From contig NZ_AYOT01000187.1 of the NCBI RefSeq assembly GCF_000500045.1, forward strand, positions 62,001 to 126,000: a stretch of DNA of 64,000 nt, written 5' to 3'. A program made the position numbers and the translations under genes. The notes below the pieces were generated by a model that saw nothing but the letters and a program-made list of their open reading frames with translations, was not told the origin of the DNA and did no database searches. This stretch comes from Borrelia persica No12 (lineage in GTDB: Bacteria > Spirochaetota > Spirochaetia > Borreliales > Borreliaceae). Positions 18,891 through 28,296 of this stretch are shown here, piece after piece (position 1 is the first letter of the stretch; each line of letters starts with the position of its first letter).

Positions 18891-19697
18891 GTGAAATTAA
18901 TGTATAAGACAATCATTTTGATTTGTGTATTATTGGTATGTTGTGGGCAGGGGAAGGATGGGCAATCTGCAGGTGCCAGTGGTGATAGAGAAACTATTAC
19001 TTTAAAGACACGTGAGAAGGCTTATGCTGAGTTGGTTGAAAAATTTGATGATCTTGTGAAGTTGTATGATCATAGACCCAAAGATCTTGATCCGTATTTG
19101 TTTAATGATATTAAAAATACTGTAGGCACTAGTCATCGTATATATGTTAAAGATCATGTTGCCTTTGTCCTATCTGGTGAAGATATTAATGATATTAGTA
19201 TTTTTACTAAATTAAAAGATATAGTGCTTACCGCTTCAATGAAATCTAAAACTGATTATGAGGACAAAGACAATGGTCAGCGTTTAATTTATGCATTGAG
19301 TGATCTTTCAAAACACTTTATTTATTATGTTTTATATGATAATGATGTTTTTGGAATAGGTAAATTAAATAGACTAAAAGAAAGTAAAAATGTAAAAGGT
19401 ATGGAATTTCTTAGTGTTCAGTTGGGCAAAATGAAGTTAGAGTGGAAAAAAATTGTGTCATTGGTAAGAAGTATAATTGAAGAGGCTGCAATGCTTAATA
19501 ATGAAGCTGATATTCTTAAAAAAATAAAACCAATTGTAAATTTAAAGTTTGTTGAAGAGGATCAGTCATGTAATGCTCTTCAAGCACAGAGTATTGATCC
19601 TACACTTTGTGAGCTTAAGAATAATTTGCGAGTGTTATATTTGACAATTAAAAATCAAGTTGCACAACTTATTCAAGAGATAGATCTGGCATCATAA
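18891..19697 (+). CDS. array lipoprotein with C-terminal Cys pair
   Basis: 268 residues from GTG after aaggagatattta. Lipobox LVCC. Short linker. Motif LYDHRPKDLDPYLFNDI; the core is atypical (AFVLSGEDINDISIFTKL). KWKKIVSLVRSIIEEAA; C-terminus SCNALQAQSIDPTLCELKNN with the paired cysteines. A strong terminator lies about 90 bp downstream. Confidence 0.82.
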   Translation: MKLMYKTIILICVLLVCCGQGKDGQSAGASGDRETITLKTREKAYAELVEKFDDLVKLYDHRPKDLDPYLFNDIKNTVGTSHRIYVKDHVAFVLSGEDINDISIFTKLKDIVLTASMKSKTDYEDKDNGQRLIYALSDLSKHFIYYVLYDNDVFGIGKLNRLKESKNVKGMEFLSVQLGKMKLEWKKIVSLVRSIIEEAAMLNNEADILKKIKPIVNLKFVEEDQSCNALQAQSIDPTLCELKNNLRVLYLTIKNQVAQLIQEIDLAS

Positions 19698-20145
19698 TGT
19701 CTTATCTTAAGTGTGCCTTATTTATAATAGTAAAATAATTATTTGACTAGTTTTGAATTTAGAGAAGGCAAAAAATAGATGTGAGCTTGAACAAGCTTCC
19801 TGAATTATCAAAAAGGCAGCTTGTTATTTTTTTAAATTATTTTTTAAAATCTTACCAGTATATTTTTCCAGTGTATTTTTAATATTTGTGTTTGTGTATA
19901 TTATTTTATATTTTCTATGTTTAATACGATTCATATTTTGTATCTCTGTTTTTGAAATTTAGCATATTAATTTATGTTAAATTTGGCTTATTTGCATAAT
20001 ATTATTTGTCAATTATTAATTAATATTATTAATAATTGACATGTTATTTTGTGATAATAGGTGTAAACTGTATTACGTTTTTGTATATCACAAGTTATTT
20101 TTTAATGTGTGATGTGGAAATATGAAAATATAAAGGAGGATATTA
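19698..20145. other. terminator, palindrome and promoter region
   Basis: Holds a strong terminator (19790-19833), a 14-bp-arm palindrome (20007-20041) and a recurring promoter block with -10-like TAAACT at about 20064-20069, all ahead of the gene at 20146. Nothing coding. Confidence 0.55.
19790..19833 (+). terminator. rho-independent terminator
   Basis: Stem AACAAGCTTCCT / AGGCAGCTTGTT (one mismatch) followed by seven or more T's, downstream of the lipoprotein gene ending at 19697. Confidence 0.75.
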
Positions 20146-21117
20146 ATGCAGCGAATATACGTATTAGTATTTGCGTTTAGTTTTTTTGTGATATGTTGTA
20201 GACAGGGGGAAAATGATAATCGTCTTGTTGAAAATTCAAAAAATAAATGGGGAAATAAGTTCAAATTTTCATTACCACCAGTATCACCCGTACCACCATT
20301 TGCACCAGATATTCAGATGGAAAAAGTAGATGAGGAAAAACCAACAGATGTTTTAGATAAGCAAGAAGATGATGAGGTTTGCGATGTTGATTTTGAAAAG
20401 GTAGAAACAATTGGTTCATTGAGGACAAAAGCTTATATTGCATTAAGAAAAAGTCTTTCTATGCTTATTGCTTTGTATTATTATAGGCCAGAGGGATTTA
20501 GTGACTTTTTATTTAAAAATATTAAGGCTGAATTTGGAGTTGATGAGATACAAGAATTTAGGGATAGTGTTTATGCTGTGGTAAAGGGAGATATTGGTAC
20601 GCTTAAGAATTTGGAAAAGATAGTAATGTATTCATTTGGACGCAATAGGACAGTTGAGCAAGATTATAATGATGAGGATAATGCTTATTTGTTACTTAGT
20701 CAGCTTAATAGGATGGTAAATTATCTTATAGGTGTGGTTATGCATAAAAATGGTTATATTTTAAGTAGCGATAATTTATTAAGGCTTCAAGATTGTAAAG
20801 ATGTAGAAGGTTTGAATGAGCTTGTAAGTATTTTGGATAATATTTATTTAAAATGGGAAAGCATGGTGAAGAGAGTGCAGTATGTAATTAACAGTGCTGC
20901 AGAATTGACAACTAAAGATAAAATTATGGAGAGATTGAAACCAATTACTTCTTTGGAAGTTGTTAAATATAATCAACCTTGCTATGTTGTCAATGATGAT
21001 GTGCGTATTTGTGAACTAAAAAATAGTTTGAGGACATTGTGCAGACAGCTGGAACAAAAAGTAAATGCGTTGATGAAAAAAATTCCACTAAGGAGGTTGC
21101 CAATAATGCCAAACTGA
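20146..21117 (+). CDS. array lipoprotein with Pro-rich linker and C-terminal Cys pair
   Basis: 323 residues. Lipobox VICC. Proline-rich linker (SLPPVSPVPPFAPD at about 45-58) and then an acidic stretch, to about residue 95. Motif YYYRPEGFSDFLFKNI; core VYAVVKGDIGTLKNLEKIV. Tryptophan helix KWESMVKRVQYVINSAA; Cys pair QPCYVVNDDVRICELKNS. The 3' end overlaps the first copy of a ~150-bp direct repeat (21105-21256). Confidence 0.83.
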   Translation: MQRIYVLVFAFSFFVICCRQGENDNRLVENSKNKWGNKFKFSLPPVSPVPPFAPDIQMEKVDEEKPTDVLDKQEDDEVCDVDFEKVETIGSLRTKAYIALRKSLSMLIALYYYRPEGFSDFLFKNIKAEFGVDEIQEFRDSVYAVVKGDIGTLKNLEKIVMYSFGRNRTVEQDYNDEDNAYLLLSQLNRMVNYLIGVVMHKNGYILSSDNLLRLQDCKDVEGLNELVSILDNIYLKWESMVKRVQYVINSAAELTTKDKIMERLKPITSLEVVKYNQPCYVVNDDVRICELKNSLRTLCRQLEQKVNALMKKIPLRRLPIMPN

Positions 21118-21256
21118 TGATATCTTAATAAGATTACCTTGCAATAATTTTTGTACAAATATAAGAAAAGGAATATTTATTAAACCGGTAATTTAAGTGT
21201 GTATGAGCAATATGCGCTTAAAAATTGAATATAAATAGTTAAGTGCTTGAAATGTG
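21105..21256 (+). repeat. direct repeat copy 1
   Basis: Begins aatgccaaactgatgata in the last codons of the gene at 20146 and runs into the spacer. A diverged copy lies at 21707-21859. Confidence 0.7.
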
Positions 21257-21475
21257 TCTGGCCTTGGTGTTGTAATAGATATCTTAAATTTAAAGATCAA
21301 GGTTGATAAGTATGTTCTTAAAAGGGATTCTGATGCCGAAATTACGCGTTTGTCAGATATCATTATTTCTTCTATTTGAGATTAGGTAGAGAACTATAGT
21401 CTTGATCTTTGTTATTCGATAAGGAAGTTTTTGTCTGTAAAGTCTGATTTTGATGATAATTCGTACTTTGGTTAG
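21250..21475 (+). pseudogene. remnant of a PF54-like gene (C-terminal part)
   Basis: The frame 21395-21475 reads YSLDLCYSIRKFLSVKSDF, matching the C-terminal LCDAIKDFLSAKSDV of intact genes at 23509 and 25979. Sequence before it has stops in all frames, and the DNA after the stop (gcattggtaccataaa) matches the 3' flanks of the downstream array. It is the tail of a dead copy lying between the two direct repeats. Confidence 0.7.
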
Positions 21476-21602
21476 ATAGTTAATGTAAATAGTTAATGCA
21501 TTGGTACCATAAACTTAGCACCATTATGTTGCATATATATTTGGTAAATTTTGAAGATGGTTATTGATGTAAAGGTATATTAATAATAATTAATTAAATG
21601 AT

Positions 21603-21630
21603 AAAGTCATACAATATATGGCTTTATTTG
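21603..21630 (+). terminator. array-type terminator
   Basis: AAAGTCATA / TATGGCTTT hairpin then a short T run. It is the same terminator type that follows intact genes of the array, here left behind after the dead gene copy. Confidence 0.6.
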
Positions 21631-21706
21631 TGTTTGTATGCGAGAGTCATTGTAATGTACTTGTTGTCAAAATAAGTTAGGAGAATATGTTTAGATTGCT
21701 ACATTT

Positions 21707-21859
21707 AATGCCAAACTGATGATATTTTCATAAAATTATCTTGCAATAATTTTTGAGCAAATATAAGTAAAAGGGATATTTATTAAATTGGTAATTTAAT
21801 GTATATTCAGCATGTATACTTTAATATTGGATATAAATGTTAAGTATTTAAAATAAATG
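21707..21859 (+). repeat. direct repeat copy 2
   Basis: Diverged copy of 21105-21256. It starts with the same aatgccaaactgatgata, which in copy 1 encodes the end of a lipoprotein, so it is the trace of a second gene 3' end. Confidence 0.7.
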
Positions 21860-22082
21860 TTAATTTAATATATTAATTAATTATCTATATTGTATTTATT
21901 ATTTTAAATAATTATTATATTGTATATTTGTTATAAACAATATGAATTTGAGCAATATATTTTAGATTGCTGTATTTTCTTTGTTTAAAAAATTTATGCC
22001 TTTTATTTTATTGTGTTAATTTGGTATAGATTTATTAATGTAGAAGTTTATTGTGCTTTTTTTTAGGAAATAGGAGATATTA

Positions 22083-23174
22083 GTGAAAAAGATATTTATG
22101 GTAATCATTGCACTTGGTGTGTCATTCTTGTGTTGTAGTCAGAGGGGATTAGATGTTGTAAGTAACCTTAAGCAAGGCAGTGTTGTCCGACCGCCATTGT
22201 CTTCAAAGTTGCCTACAAGCGTAACAGTAGTTGAAACAAAGGTTAAACCAGTTGAATCCCTAGGTCAGTCAGTAGTTGAAAAAACGGTTGTAGGAAAGGG
22301 TTTAGGGCCTGATGGGAAACCAATAGTACTACCAACGGATGTTGCTCCAGGTGGTGAGGCAGGTGGCGGAGATGAAAAAGGTATGGGTGGAGAAGATGTG
22401 ACAGAGGGAACAGATGATCAAAGCGTAGACGAGCAATTGTTACCGTTTTTACCACCGTTAATAGTTGAAAAAACTATTGAACAACAACTTCAGGAAGCTT
22501 ATAGTGAATTAATTGCAAAGGTTGGGGATATTAAAACTTTTTATAAGCGAAGATATCCTGGACTTTGGTCTTTAAATGATAACTTTAAGGAGGTTTTTAA
22601 AACTGAATCACAAATTGAAGAAGAGGATGTTTATTCTACTTTGGGAGGAAGTTTTGAGGCTGTTAGTGACTTTAAAACATTACTATTTGATATACATGAA
22701 GATATTGATGAGTATAAAGCGAATAAGAGTGGTGAGACATTTCATATTATGTTGGGATCTCTTTCAAGGGATGATGTTTTGCCCATTATAAATTTTTATT
22801 ATGATGTAAATCATGCCTTAGAAAAACTTGGTGGTGTTAGTGATATACAAGGCCTTAGAGATCTTAGTGTTATGGTACAGGATTTTTATAATAAATGGCG
22901 TGCAATTGTTTTAGCGTTGCAAGGTATACTAAGAGAGATTTCAGATGTGTGTGAGGAATATATTGCAATTGAAGAAGATGATGACAGGGATGATGATAGG
23001 GAGCAATATATGAATGATATCATAAACAAAGCAAATTTAGTTAATAATCTTGATTTGTATGAGAATGAGCAAGTATGTAAAACTGATCTTTGTAAAATGA
23101 GAAGGGAATTGAGAAAGCTTCAAAAGGATATTTTAAAGAAAAGTAATGACTTGCTAGATGCATTAGTGCCATAA
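22083..23174 (+). CDS. array lipoprotein with long Gly/Glu/Pro linker
   Basis: 363 residues, the longest in this array, from GTG after ataggagatatta. Signal MKKIFMVIIALGVSFLCC, nearly identical to several following genes. Residues about 20-130 are an unstructured Val/Pro/Gly/Glu linker. Core VYSTLGGSFEAVSDFKTLL. Tryptophan helix KWRAIVLALQGILREIS; acidic insert EEDDDRDDDRE; Cys pair VCKTDLCKMRRELRKL. Confidence 0.83.
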   Translation: MKKIFMVIIALGVSFLCCSQRGLDVVSNLKQGSVVRPPLSSKLPTSVTVVETKVKPVESLGQSVVEKTVVGKGLGPDGKPIVLPTDVAPGGEAGGGDEKGMGGEDVTEGTDDQSVDEQLLPFLPPLIVEKTIEQQLQEAYSELIAKVGDIKTFYKRRYPGLWSLNDNFKEVFKTESQIEEEDVYSTLGGSFEAVSDFKTLLFDIHEDIDEYKANKSGETFHIMLGSLSRDDVLPIINFYYDVNHALEKLGGVSDIQGLRDLSVMVQDFYNKWRAIVLALQGILREISDVCEEYIAIEEDDDRDDDREQYMNDIINKANLVNNLDLYENEQVCKTDLCKMRRELRKLQKDILKKSNDLLDALVP

Positions 23175-23508
23175 AGTCTAGCAGCATGATATTTGCATAT
23201 GTATTTTTAAAGGTTTGAAAAAATTTTGAAAATAGTTATTGATGCAAGGACATGTTAATGGTAGTTAATTAAATGATAAGGCCATGCATATAATGTATGG
23301 CCTTATTTTAGTGTAAGTATAAGTTAATCATTATCTATATTGTATTTAGTTTTAGTCATTGTTATGCTGTTGTTATAAACAATATGTTTTGCATTGTTAC
23401 ATTCTTTTGTTTAAAATGTATACGTTTTGGTTTGTTATGGTAATGTGGTATAGGGTTTGTTAATGCAAAAGTTTATTGTAATTTTTTGTACAAAGAAGGA
23501 GAATATTA
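23175..23508. other. conserved intergenic cassette
   Basis: Terminator hairpin 23276-23305 (ATAAGGCCATGCATA / TAATGTATGGCCTTAT, then T's), followed by an A+T-rich promoter segment (tgttataaacaatatg) and leader ending tttattgtaattttttgtacaaagaaggag. The same arrangement recurs before the next six genes. Confidence 0.65.
23276..23309 (+). terminator. array-type terminator
   Basis: Hairpin centred on GCCATGCATATAATGTATGGC with flanking ATAAG/CTTAT pairs and a following T run, ~100 bp after the upstream stop. Confidence 0.7.
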
Positions 23509-24408
23509 ATGAAAAAGATATTTATGATAGTAATTGCACTTGGTGTGTCATTCTTGTGTTGTAGACAGAAGACAGACTTTAGATCAGGCAATGTTGTTCC
23601 TATTTTGCCGTCGCCTCCAAACATAGCAGTAAATAAACGAGCAGTTGAAACAGGTGCAAAAGCAGGTGAACCGGTGCTTCCTCCATCTCGACCAGAGGTA
23701 GATGGATCTGGAAAAACAGGAGTTGCAGAGTCTGAACAACAACAGAAAGCTTATAATGACTTAAAGAAAAAGGTTGAACAGATTAAGAGGCTTTATGATC
23801 ATAGAGATCCTGACGTTTTGTATTTCAATGATGCATTTAAGAGTAAGTTTGGGCGTGATCTGAGCCATCAAAATAAGTATGTTTATGCTGCTTTGGGAGG
23901 AGATAAAGGTTCTATGACCAACTTGGAAAAAGTACTAATACATGTTCATAGAACTGTTTCTGATTATAATGGGAGTCCGTATGGTGGGATTTTTTATAGT
24001 ACGTTGCAGAATATTGGAGATAATTATTTTGATTCTGTTATACATTTTTATTACGGGCCGAATGGTTTTTTAGAAAAACTTAAGGATGTTGAAGATGTAC
24101 AAGGTCTTAGGTCTCTTGTTGACGATTTGGAAACTTTGCGTTTCAAATGGAAAGGCCTAGTTGCAAAATTACAAGATGGAGTGAAAGGGATTGCAGAATA
24201 TTGTGACGAATATCTTAAAGTTAAAGATCAGGCTAGCAAAAGTGTTGAGAGAGTTCATTATATTGGCAAAATTCTAACTAAGTCAAATATTATTATTTCT
24301 GCTGTTCAGAGTAGGGGGATGTGTAAAGGTGCTTTTTGTGATGCGATAAAGGATTTTTTGTCTGCGAAATCTGACGTTGAGCTTAAAAGTAATGCGTTAG
24401 TTAGATAG
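23509..24408 (+). CDS. array lipoprotein with C-terminal Cys pair
   Basis: 299 residues. Signal MKKIFMIVIALGVSFLCC. Short Pro/Gly linker. The region ESEQQQKAYNDLKKKVEQIK is shared almost exactly with the next gene; DAFKSKFGRDLSHQNKY is shared with the gene at 27177. Core VYAALGGDKGSMTNLEKVL. Tryptophan helix KWKGLVAKLQDGVKGIA; Cys pair GMCKGAFCDAIKDFLSAK. A mosaic of blocks found separately in its neighbours. Confidence 0.83.
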   Translation: MKKIFMIVIALGVSFLCCRQKTDFRSGNVVPILPSPPNIAVNKRAVETGAKAGEPVLPPSRPEVDGSGKTGVAESEQQQKAYNDLKKKVEQIKRLYDHRDPDVLYFNDAFKSKFGRDLSHQNKYVYAALGGDKGSMTNLEKVLIHVHRTVSDYNGSPYGGIFYSTLQNIGDNYFDSVIHFYYGPNGFLEKLKDVEDVQGLRSLVDDLETLRFKWKGLVAKLQDGVKGIAEYCDEYLKVKDQASKSVERVHYIGKILTKSNIIISAVQSRGMCKGAFCDAIKDFLSAKSDVELKSNALVR

Positions 24409-24773
24409 TTAATAAGTGCATTGGCACCATAAAATTTAGTACCATGATATTTTGCATGTGTATTTTTGATATAAATTTAGAAAAAATTTCGAAAAATGGT
24501 TATAAAAATAGTTACTTGTGCAAATATAAATGGTAATTAATTGAATGACAAAGCCATACAATATATGGCCTTGCTTTTAATATGTTTTATTAAAGTTTTT
24601 AATTAATTATCTATATTGTATTTTTTTTAAATAACTATTATACTGTTATGTAAACAATATTTTTACATTACTACATTCTTTTATTCATGTTATATGCGTT
24701 TTATTTTATTGATGAGATACTTTATTTTTTAATGTAAAAGTTTATTGTGGTTTTTTGCACGAAGGAGATATTA
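24409..24773. other. conserved intergenic cassette
   Basis: Array-type terminator at 24549-24575 (AAAGCCATA / TATGGCCTT), then the repeated promoter/leader segment ending tgtggttttttgcacgaaggag. No gene. Confidence 0.6.
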
Positions 24774-25601
24774 ATGAAAAAGATATGTATGGTAGTAATT
24801 TTACTTTGTGTGCAACTTTTGTGTTGTAGGCAAGGATCAGGCATTGGATTAGGTAGTCTTGCCTTATCCTTATTAACTTCAAAGATAGATGACTCTGAAA
24901 AAACAGGAGTTGTGCAGACTGAACAACAACAAAAAGCTTATAATGACTTAAAGAAAAAGGTTGAGCAGATTAAGGAGTTTTATAATTATAAAGCTCCTGG
25001 CCTTGTGTCTTTAAATGCTGAATTTAATAATCGTTTTCAAGTTGCGTCGCAATTTGAGGAGAAGTATCTTTATGCTGCGTTGGGAGGAAAGAGTGGTTCT
25101 GTTGGCAACTTGAAAAAAATACTGGTAGATATTCATGAAAGTCTTTATAGTTATCGTCATACTGAGTACTTTCTTAGTAGGCAACTTTATGGTGCTTTGA
25201 AAAGAATAGGAGAGGATTATTTTGGGGGTGTTATAAAATTTTTTTATAGTCCGCATGATTTTTTAAAGAAGCTTAAAAGTGTTCAAGATGTACAAGATCT
25301 TAGAGAGCTTGTTGTGGCTTTGAAAGATTTACATGAAAAATGGCAAGACGTAGTTTTAGAACTGCAAATTATAATAGAAAGGATTGCAGGAGTGTGTGAT
25401 GAATATCTTAGAATTAGGGGTCAGGCTGGTAAGTGTCGTGAGATGGATAATTATGCTATCGACATTCGACAGGAGGCGAATGCCGTTATTTATGCTAGTT
25501 GTGATAAGGTATGTGGAGAAACTTTGTGTAATTTGATAGAGAAGTTTTTGACTGTGAAATCTGAAGTTGAGAAGAAGGTTAGTGCATTAGTTAATAGCTA
25601 A
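24774..25601 (+). CDS. array lipoprotein with C-terminal Cys pair
   Basis: 275 residues from ATG 24774, placed by gaaggagatatta; an open frame nine codons longer has no RBS. Signal MKKICMVVILLCVQLLCC. Short linker. TEQQQKAYNDLKKKVEQIK as in the previous gene. Core LYAALGGKSGSVGNLKKIL. KWQDVVLELQIIIERIA; Cys pair KVCGETLCNLIEKFLTVK. Confidence 0.83.
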   Translation: MKKICMVVILLCVQLLCCRQGSGIGLGSLALSLLTSKIDDSEKTGVVQTEQQQKAYNDLKKKVEQIKEFYNYKAPGLVSLNAEFNNRFQVASQFEEKYLYAALGGKSGSVGNLKKILVDIHESLYSYRHTEYFLSRQLYGALKRIGEDYFGGVIKFFYSPHDFLKKLKSVQDVQDLRELVVALKDLHEKWQDVVLELQIIIERIAGVCDEYLRIRGQAGKCREMDNYAIDIRQEANAVIYASCDKVCGETLCNLIEKFLTVKSEVEKKVSALVNS

Positions 25602-25978
25602 TAAATGCATTGATATCAAAAGCCTAGTATCATGATATTGCGTATGTGTTTTTGACAAATTTTGAAAAAATTTCTAAAAAATGATTATAAAAGTGGTTGT
25701 TTATGCAAAGTGTATAAATAGTAATTAATTAAATGATAACGCCATGTATTTTGTGGTCTTATCATTTAGAGTAAATTTTATTAAATATTTAAATAAATAA
25801 ATAATTAATTATTGAATTTAATTTTAATAATTATTATACTGTCATTGTAAACAATATTTTTACATTTCTAGATTCTTTTATTCATGTTATATGTGTTTTA
25901 TTTTATTGTATTAATGTGGTATAAATTTATTAATATAAAAGTTTATTGTGATTTTTTGCACAAAGAAGGAGAATATTA
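25602..25978. other. conserved intergenic cassette
   Basis: A weaker terminator copy at about 25733-25763 (ATAACGCCATG.. TGTGGTCTTAT), then the shared promoter/leader with ggtataaatttattaatataaaagtttattg and gcacaaagaaggag. No gene. Confidence 0.55.
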
Positions 25979-26800
25979 ATGAAAAAGATATACATTTTAG
26001 TAATTGCACTTGGCATGTTGTTTTTGTGTTGTAAGCAAAGAACAGGTCTGTCAGGTATGGGTGGTGGAGCTGCACAGGGAAGAGGAGTTGTACAAGGGGG
26101 AGTTGTACAGACTGAGCAACAACGGATTTATAGTAAATTACGTAAAAAGGTTGCGGCAATGGTAAATCTTTATTCTAACAGAGAGTCTGGGGTTATATTT
26201 TTCAATGCTGAATTTGAGAAGCATTTTAAAGTTAAGTCGGAGTTTGAGGAAGACTATGTTTATGCTGCTTTGGGAGGAGATAAAGGTGCTATGGCTAACT
26301 TGAAAAAAATACTGATAGATATTAATGAAACTCATGCTATTTATGGTAGTGATGGTCAATTTTATAGTCATAATCTTCATGAGATGTTTAGGGATATTGG
26401 AAAAAATTGTTTTGAGCCTTTTATAAAATTTTTTTATACCAAAGATAATTTTTTAGCAAGACTTGAAAGTGTTCAAGATGTACAACTTCTTAGCGATATT
26501 GTGGTTGATTTGAAAACTTTGCATGAAAAATGGGTAGACTTAATTACAAAACTACAATATGAGGTAAAAGAAATTGCAGGGTTTTATGATAAATATCTTG
26601 AATTTAAAAGGACTGGCAAGGAGGCAGAGATGAAAGTGTATCGTGATAAAGTTAAAGATGGATCAAGTGGCTTGATTTTGGTCATTAGGTGTGGTATCAA
26701 TAAGTCGTCACGGGGTGGTCTTATTCTTTGTGATGCGATAAAGAATTTTTTAGCTGCGCAATCTGAGGTTGAGCGTAAAGTTCGTGCGATAGCTAATTAG
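25979..26800 (+). CDS. array lipoprotein with short Gly-rich linker and Cys near C-terminus
   Basis: 273 residues. Signal MKKIYILVIALGMLFLCC. Gly-rich linker (GMGGGAAQGRGVVQGG). Core VYAALGGDKGAMANLKKIL. Tryptophan helix KWVDLITKLQYEVKEIA. C-terminal cysteines are displaced (RCGINKSSRGGLILCDAIKNFL), so the pair spacing is wider than in neighbours. Confidence 0.82.
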   Translation: MKKIYILVIALGMLFLCCKQRTGLSGMGGGAAQGRGVVQGGVVQTEQQRIYSKLRKKVAAMVNLYSNRESGVIFFNAEFEKHFKVKSEFEEDYVYAALGGDKGAMANLKKILIDINETHAIYGSDGQFYSHNLHEMFRDIGKNCFEPFIKFFYTKDNFLARLESVQDVQLLSDIVVDLKTLHEKWVDLITKLQYEVKEIAGFYDKYLEFKRTGKEAEMKVYRDKVKDGSSGLILVIRCGINKSSRGGLILCDAIKNFLAAQSEVERKVRAIAN

Positions 26801-27176
26801 TTAAATGCATTGATATCATAAATCTGGCATCATGATATTTGCAACACTAAAAAAACTATGTATTTTAAAGTTTGAAGAAAGTTTTTTTAAATGGAGTTAT
26901 TGATATAAGATATATTGATGCCAATTACTTGGTTTATAAGGCCATGTATTGTATGGCTTTGTTTTTTTAGTGTAATTTTTTTATTAAAATTTTTAATTAA
27001 TTATCTATATTGTATTTGCTTTTAATAACTGTTATACTGCTGTTATAAGTAATATTTTTTATATTGCTATGTTCTTTTGTTAAAAGTATATAAGTCTTAG
27101 TTTGTTGTATTAATGTAGACGTTTAATTTATTAATGTAAAAGTTTATTGTAGTTTTTTTGCACGAAGGAGATATTA
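26801..27176. other. conserved intergenic cassette
   Basis: Array-type terminator at 26937-26967 (AAGGCCATG / TATGGCTTT then T's), followed by the shared promoter/leader ending gtttttttgcacgaaggag. No gene. Confidence 0.6.
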
Positions 27177-27962
27177 ATGAAAAAGATATGTATGGTCATA
27201 ATTGCACTTGGTGTGTCATTCTTGTGTTGTAAACAATCATCACCAGTTATAGAGACTGAAAAGCAAGAAGCTTATAGTCAATTAAGTGACAAGCTTGGTG
27301 AGATTAAAGAGCTTTATGAATATGTAGAACCTGGAACTTTGTCTTTAAGTGATGCATTTAAGAGTAAGTTTGGGAGTGATCCGAGCCATCAAGATAAGTA
27401 TATTTATGCTGTGTTGGGAGGAAAGAAGGATTTTATTGGTAATTTGAAAAAAATACTAGTAGATATTCATGACAATATTAATGCATATGATAAGTTCTTT
27501 GCCGATATTTCACTTTATTCGATATTGGCTTTTTTTGGAAAGGATTATTTTGGGGATATTATAGATTTTTTTTATGAGCGGCCGTATGATTCTTTAAGTA
27601 AACTTAAGAATGTTACAGATGTACAGGGTCTTAGAGTTCTTTGTGACGATTTGGAAAAGTTCCGTGTCGGATGGTTAAACATAATTGGGAAACTACAATA
27701 TAAAGTAAAAGAGATTGCAAAATGGTGTGATAAATATCTCGGAGCTAAAGGTCAGGCTGACAAGAAGGCTGAGATAGAGTATTATGCCGAAGTGCAAAAT
27801 GAGTCAGAAATCCTTATTATTGCTATTAAATATGCAAAGTTTGGTGATCCACCTAAGAAGGTATGTGTTGGTCGTCTTTGTGATGAGATATATGATTTGT
27901 TTGTTCTGAAAGATAGAATTTTGAATAAAGTTAATGATTTGGTTAAGGTGTTAGCGCCATAA
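27177..27962 (+). CDS. array lipoprotein, short linker, C-terminal Cys pair
   Basis: 261 residues. Signal MKKICMVIIALGVSFLCC. Minimal linker (about ten residues). The block ELYEYVEPGTLSLSDAFK is encoded by DNA identical to that in the next gene. Core IYAVLGGKKDFIGNLKKIL. Helix GWLNIIGKLQYKVKEIAKWC lacks the usual KW start. Cys pair KVCVGRLCDEIYDLF. Ends VKVLAP. Confidence 0.83.
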   Translation: MKKICMVIIALGVSFLCCKQSSPVIETEKQEAYSQLSDKLGEIKELYEYVEPGTLSLSDAFKSKFGSDPSHQDKYIYAVLGGKKDFIGNLKKILVDIHDNINAYDKFFADISLYSILAFFGKDYFGDIIDFFYERPYDSLSKLKNVTDVQGLRVLCDDLEKFRVGWLNIIGKLQYKVKEIAKWCDKYLGAKGQADKKAEIEYYAEVQNESEILIIAIKYAKFGDPPKKVCVGRLCDEIYDLFVLKDRILNKVNDLVKVLAP

Positions 27963-28296
27963 ATGTAGCGCCATTGTGTTTGCATATGTATTTTAAAGTT
28001 TGAAGAAAGTTTTAAAAATGGTTATTGATATAGGTATATTGATGCCAATTACTTAAATTATAAAGCCATGTATTGTATGCTTTTGTTTTTTGAGTGCAAT
28101 TTTTATTGAAATTTTAATTAACTATCTGTATTGTATTTGTTTTTAGTAATGATTATACTGTTGTTGTAAATAATATTTTTTACATTTCTACATTCTTTTC
28201 TTAAAAGTATATAAGTCTTGGTTTTTTATATTAATGTAGACATTTGATTTATTAATGTAAAAGTTGATTGTGATTTTTGCACAGAGGATATGTAAA
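27963..28296. other. conserved intergenic cassette
   Basis: Array-type terminator 28062-28092 (AAAGCCATG / TATGCTTTT then T's) and the shared promoter/leader. The RBS here is weaker (cagaggatatgtaaa) than in the other copies. No gene. Confidence 0.55.

Larger units (their letters stand above)
21118..22082. other. decayed duplication: repeats, remnant, terminator
   Basis: About 965 bp without an intact gene. Contains most of direct repeat copy 1, a gene remnant, a terminator (21603-21630), copy 2, and the start of the conserved promoter/leader that precedes the gene at 22083. Confidence 0.6.
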
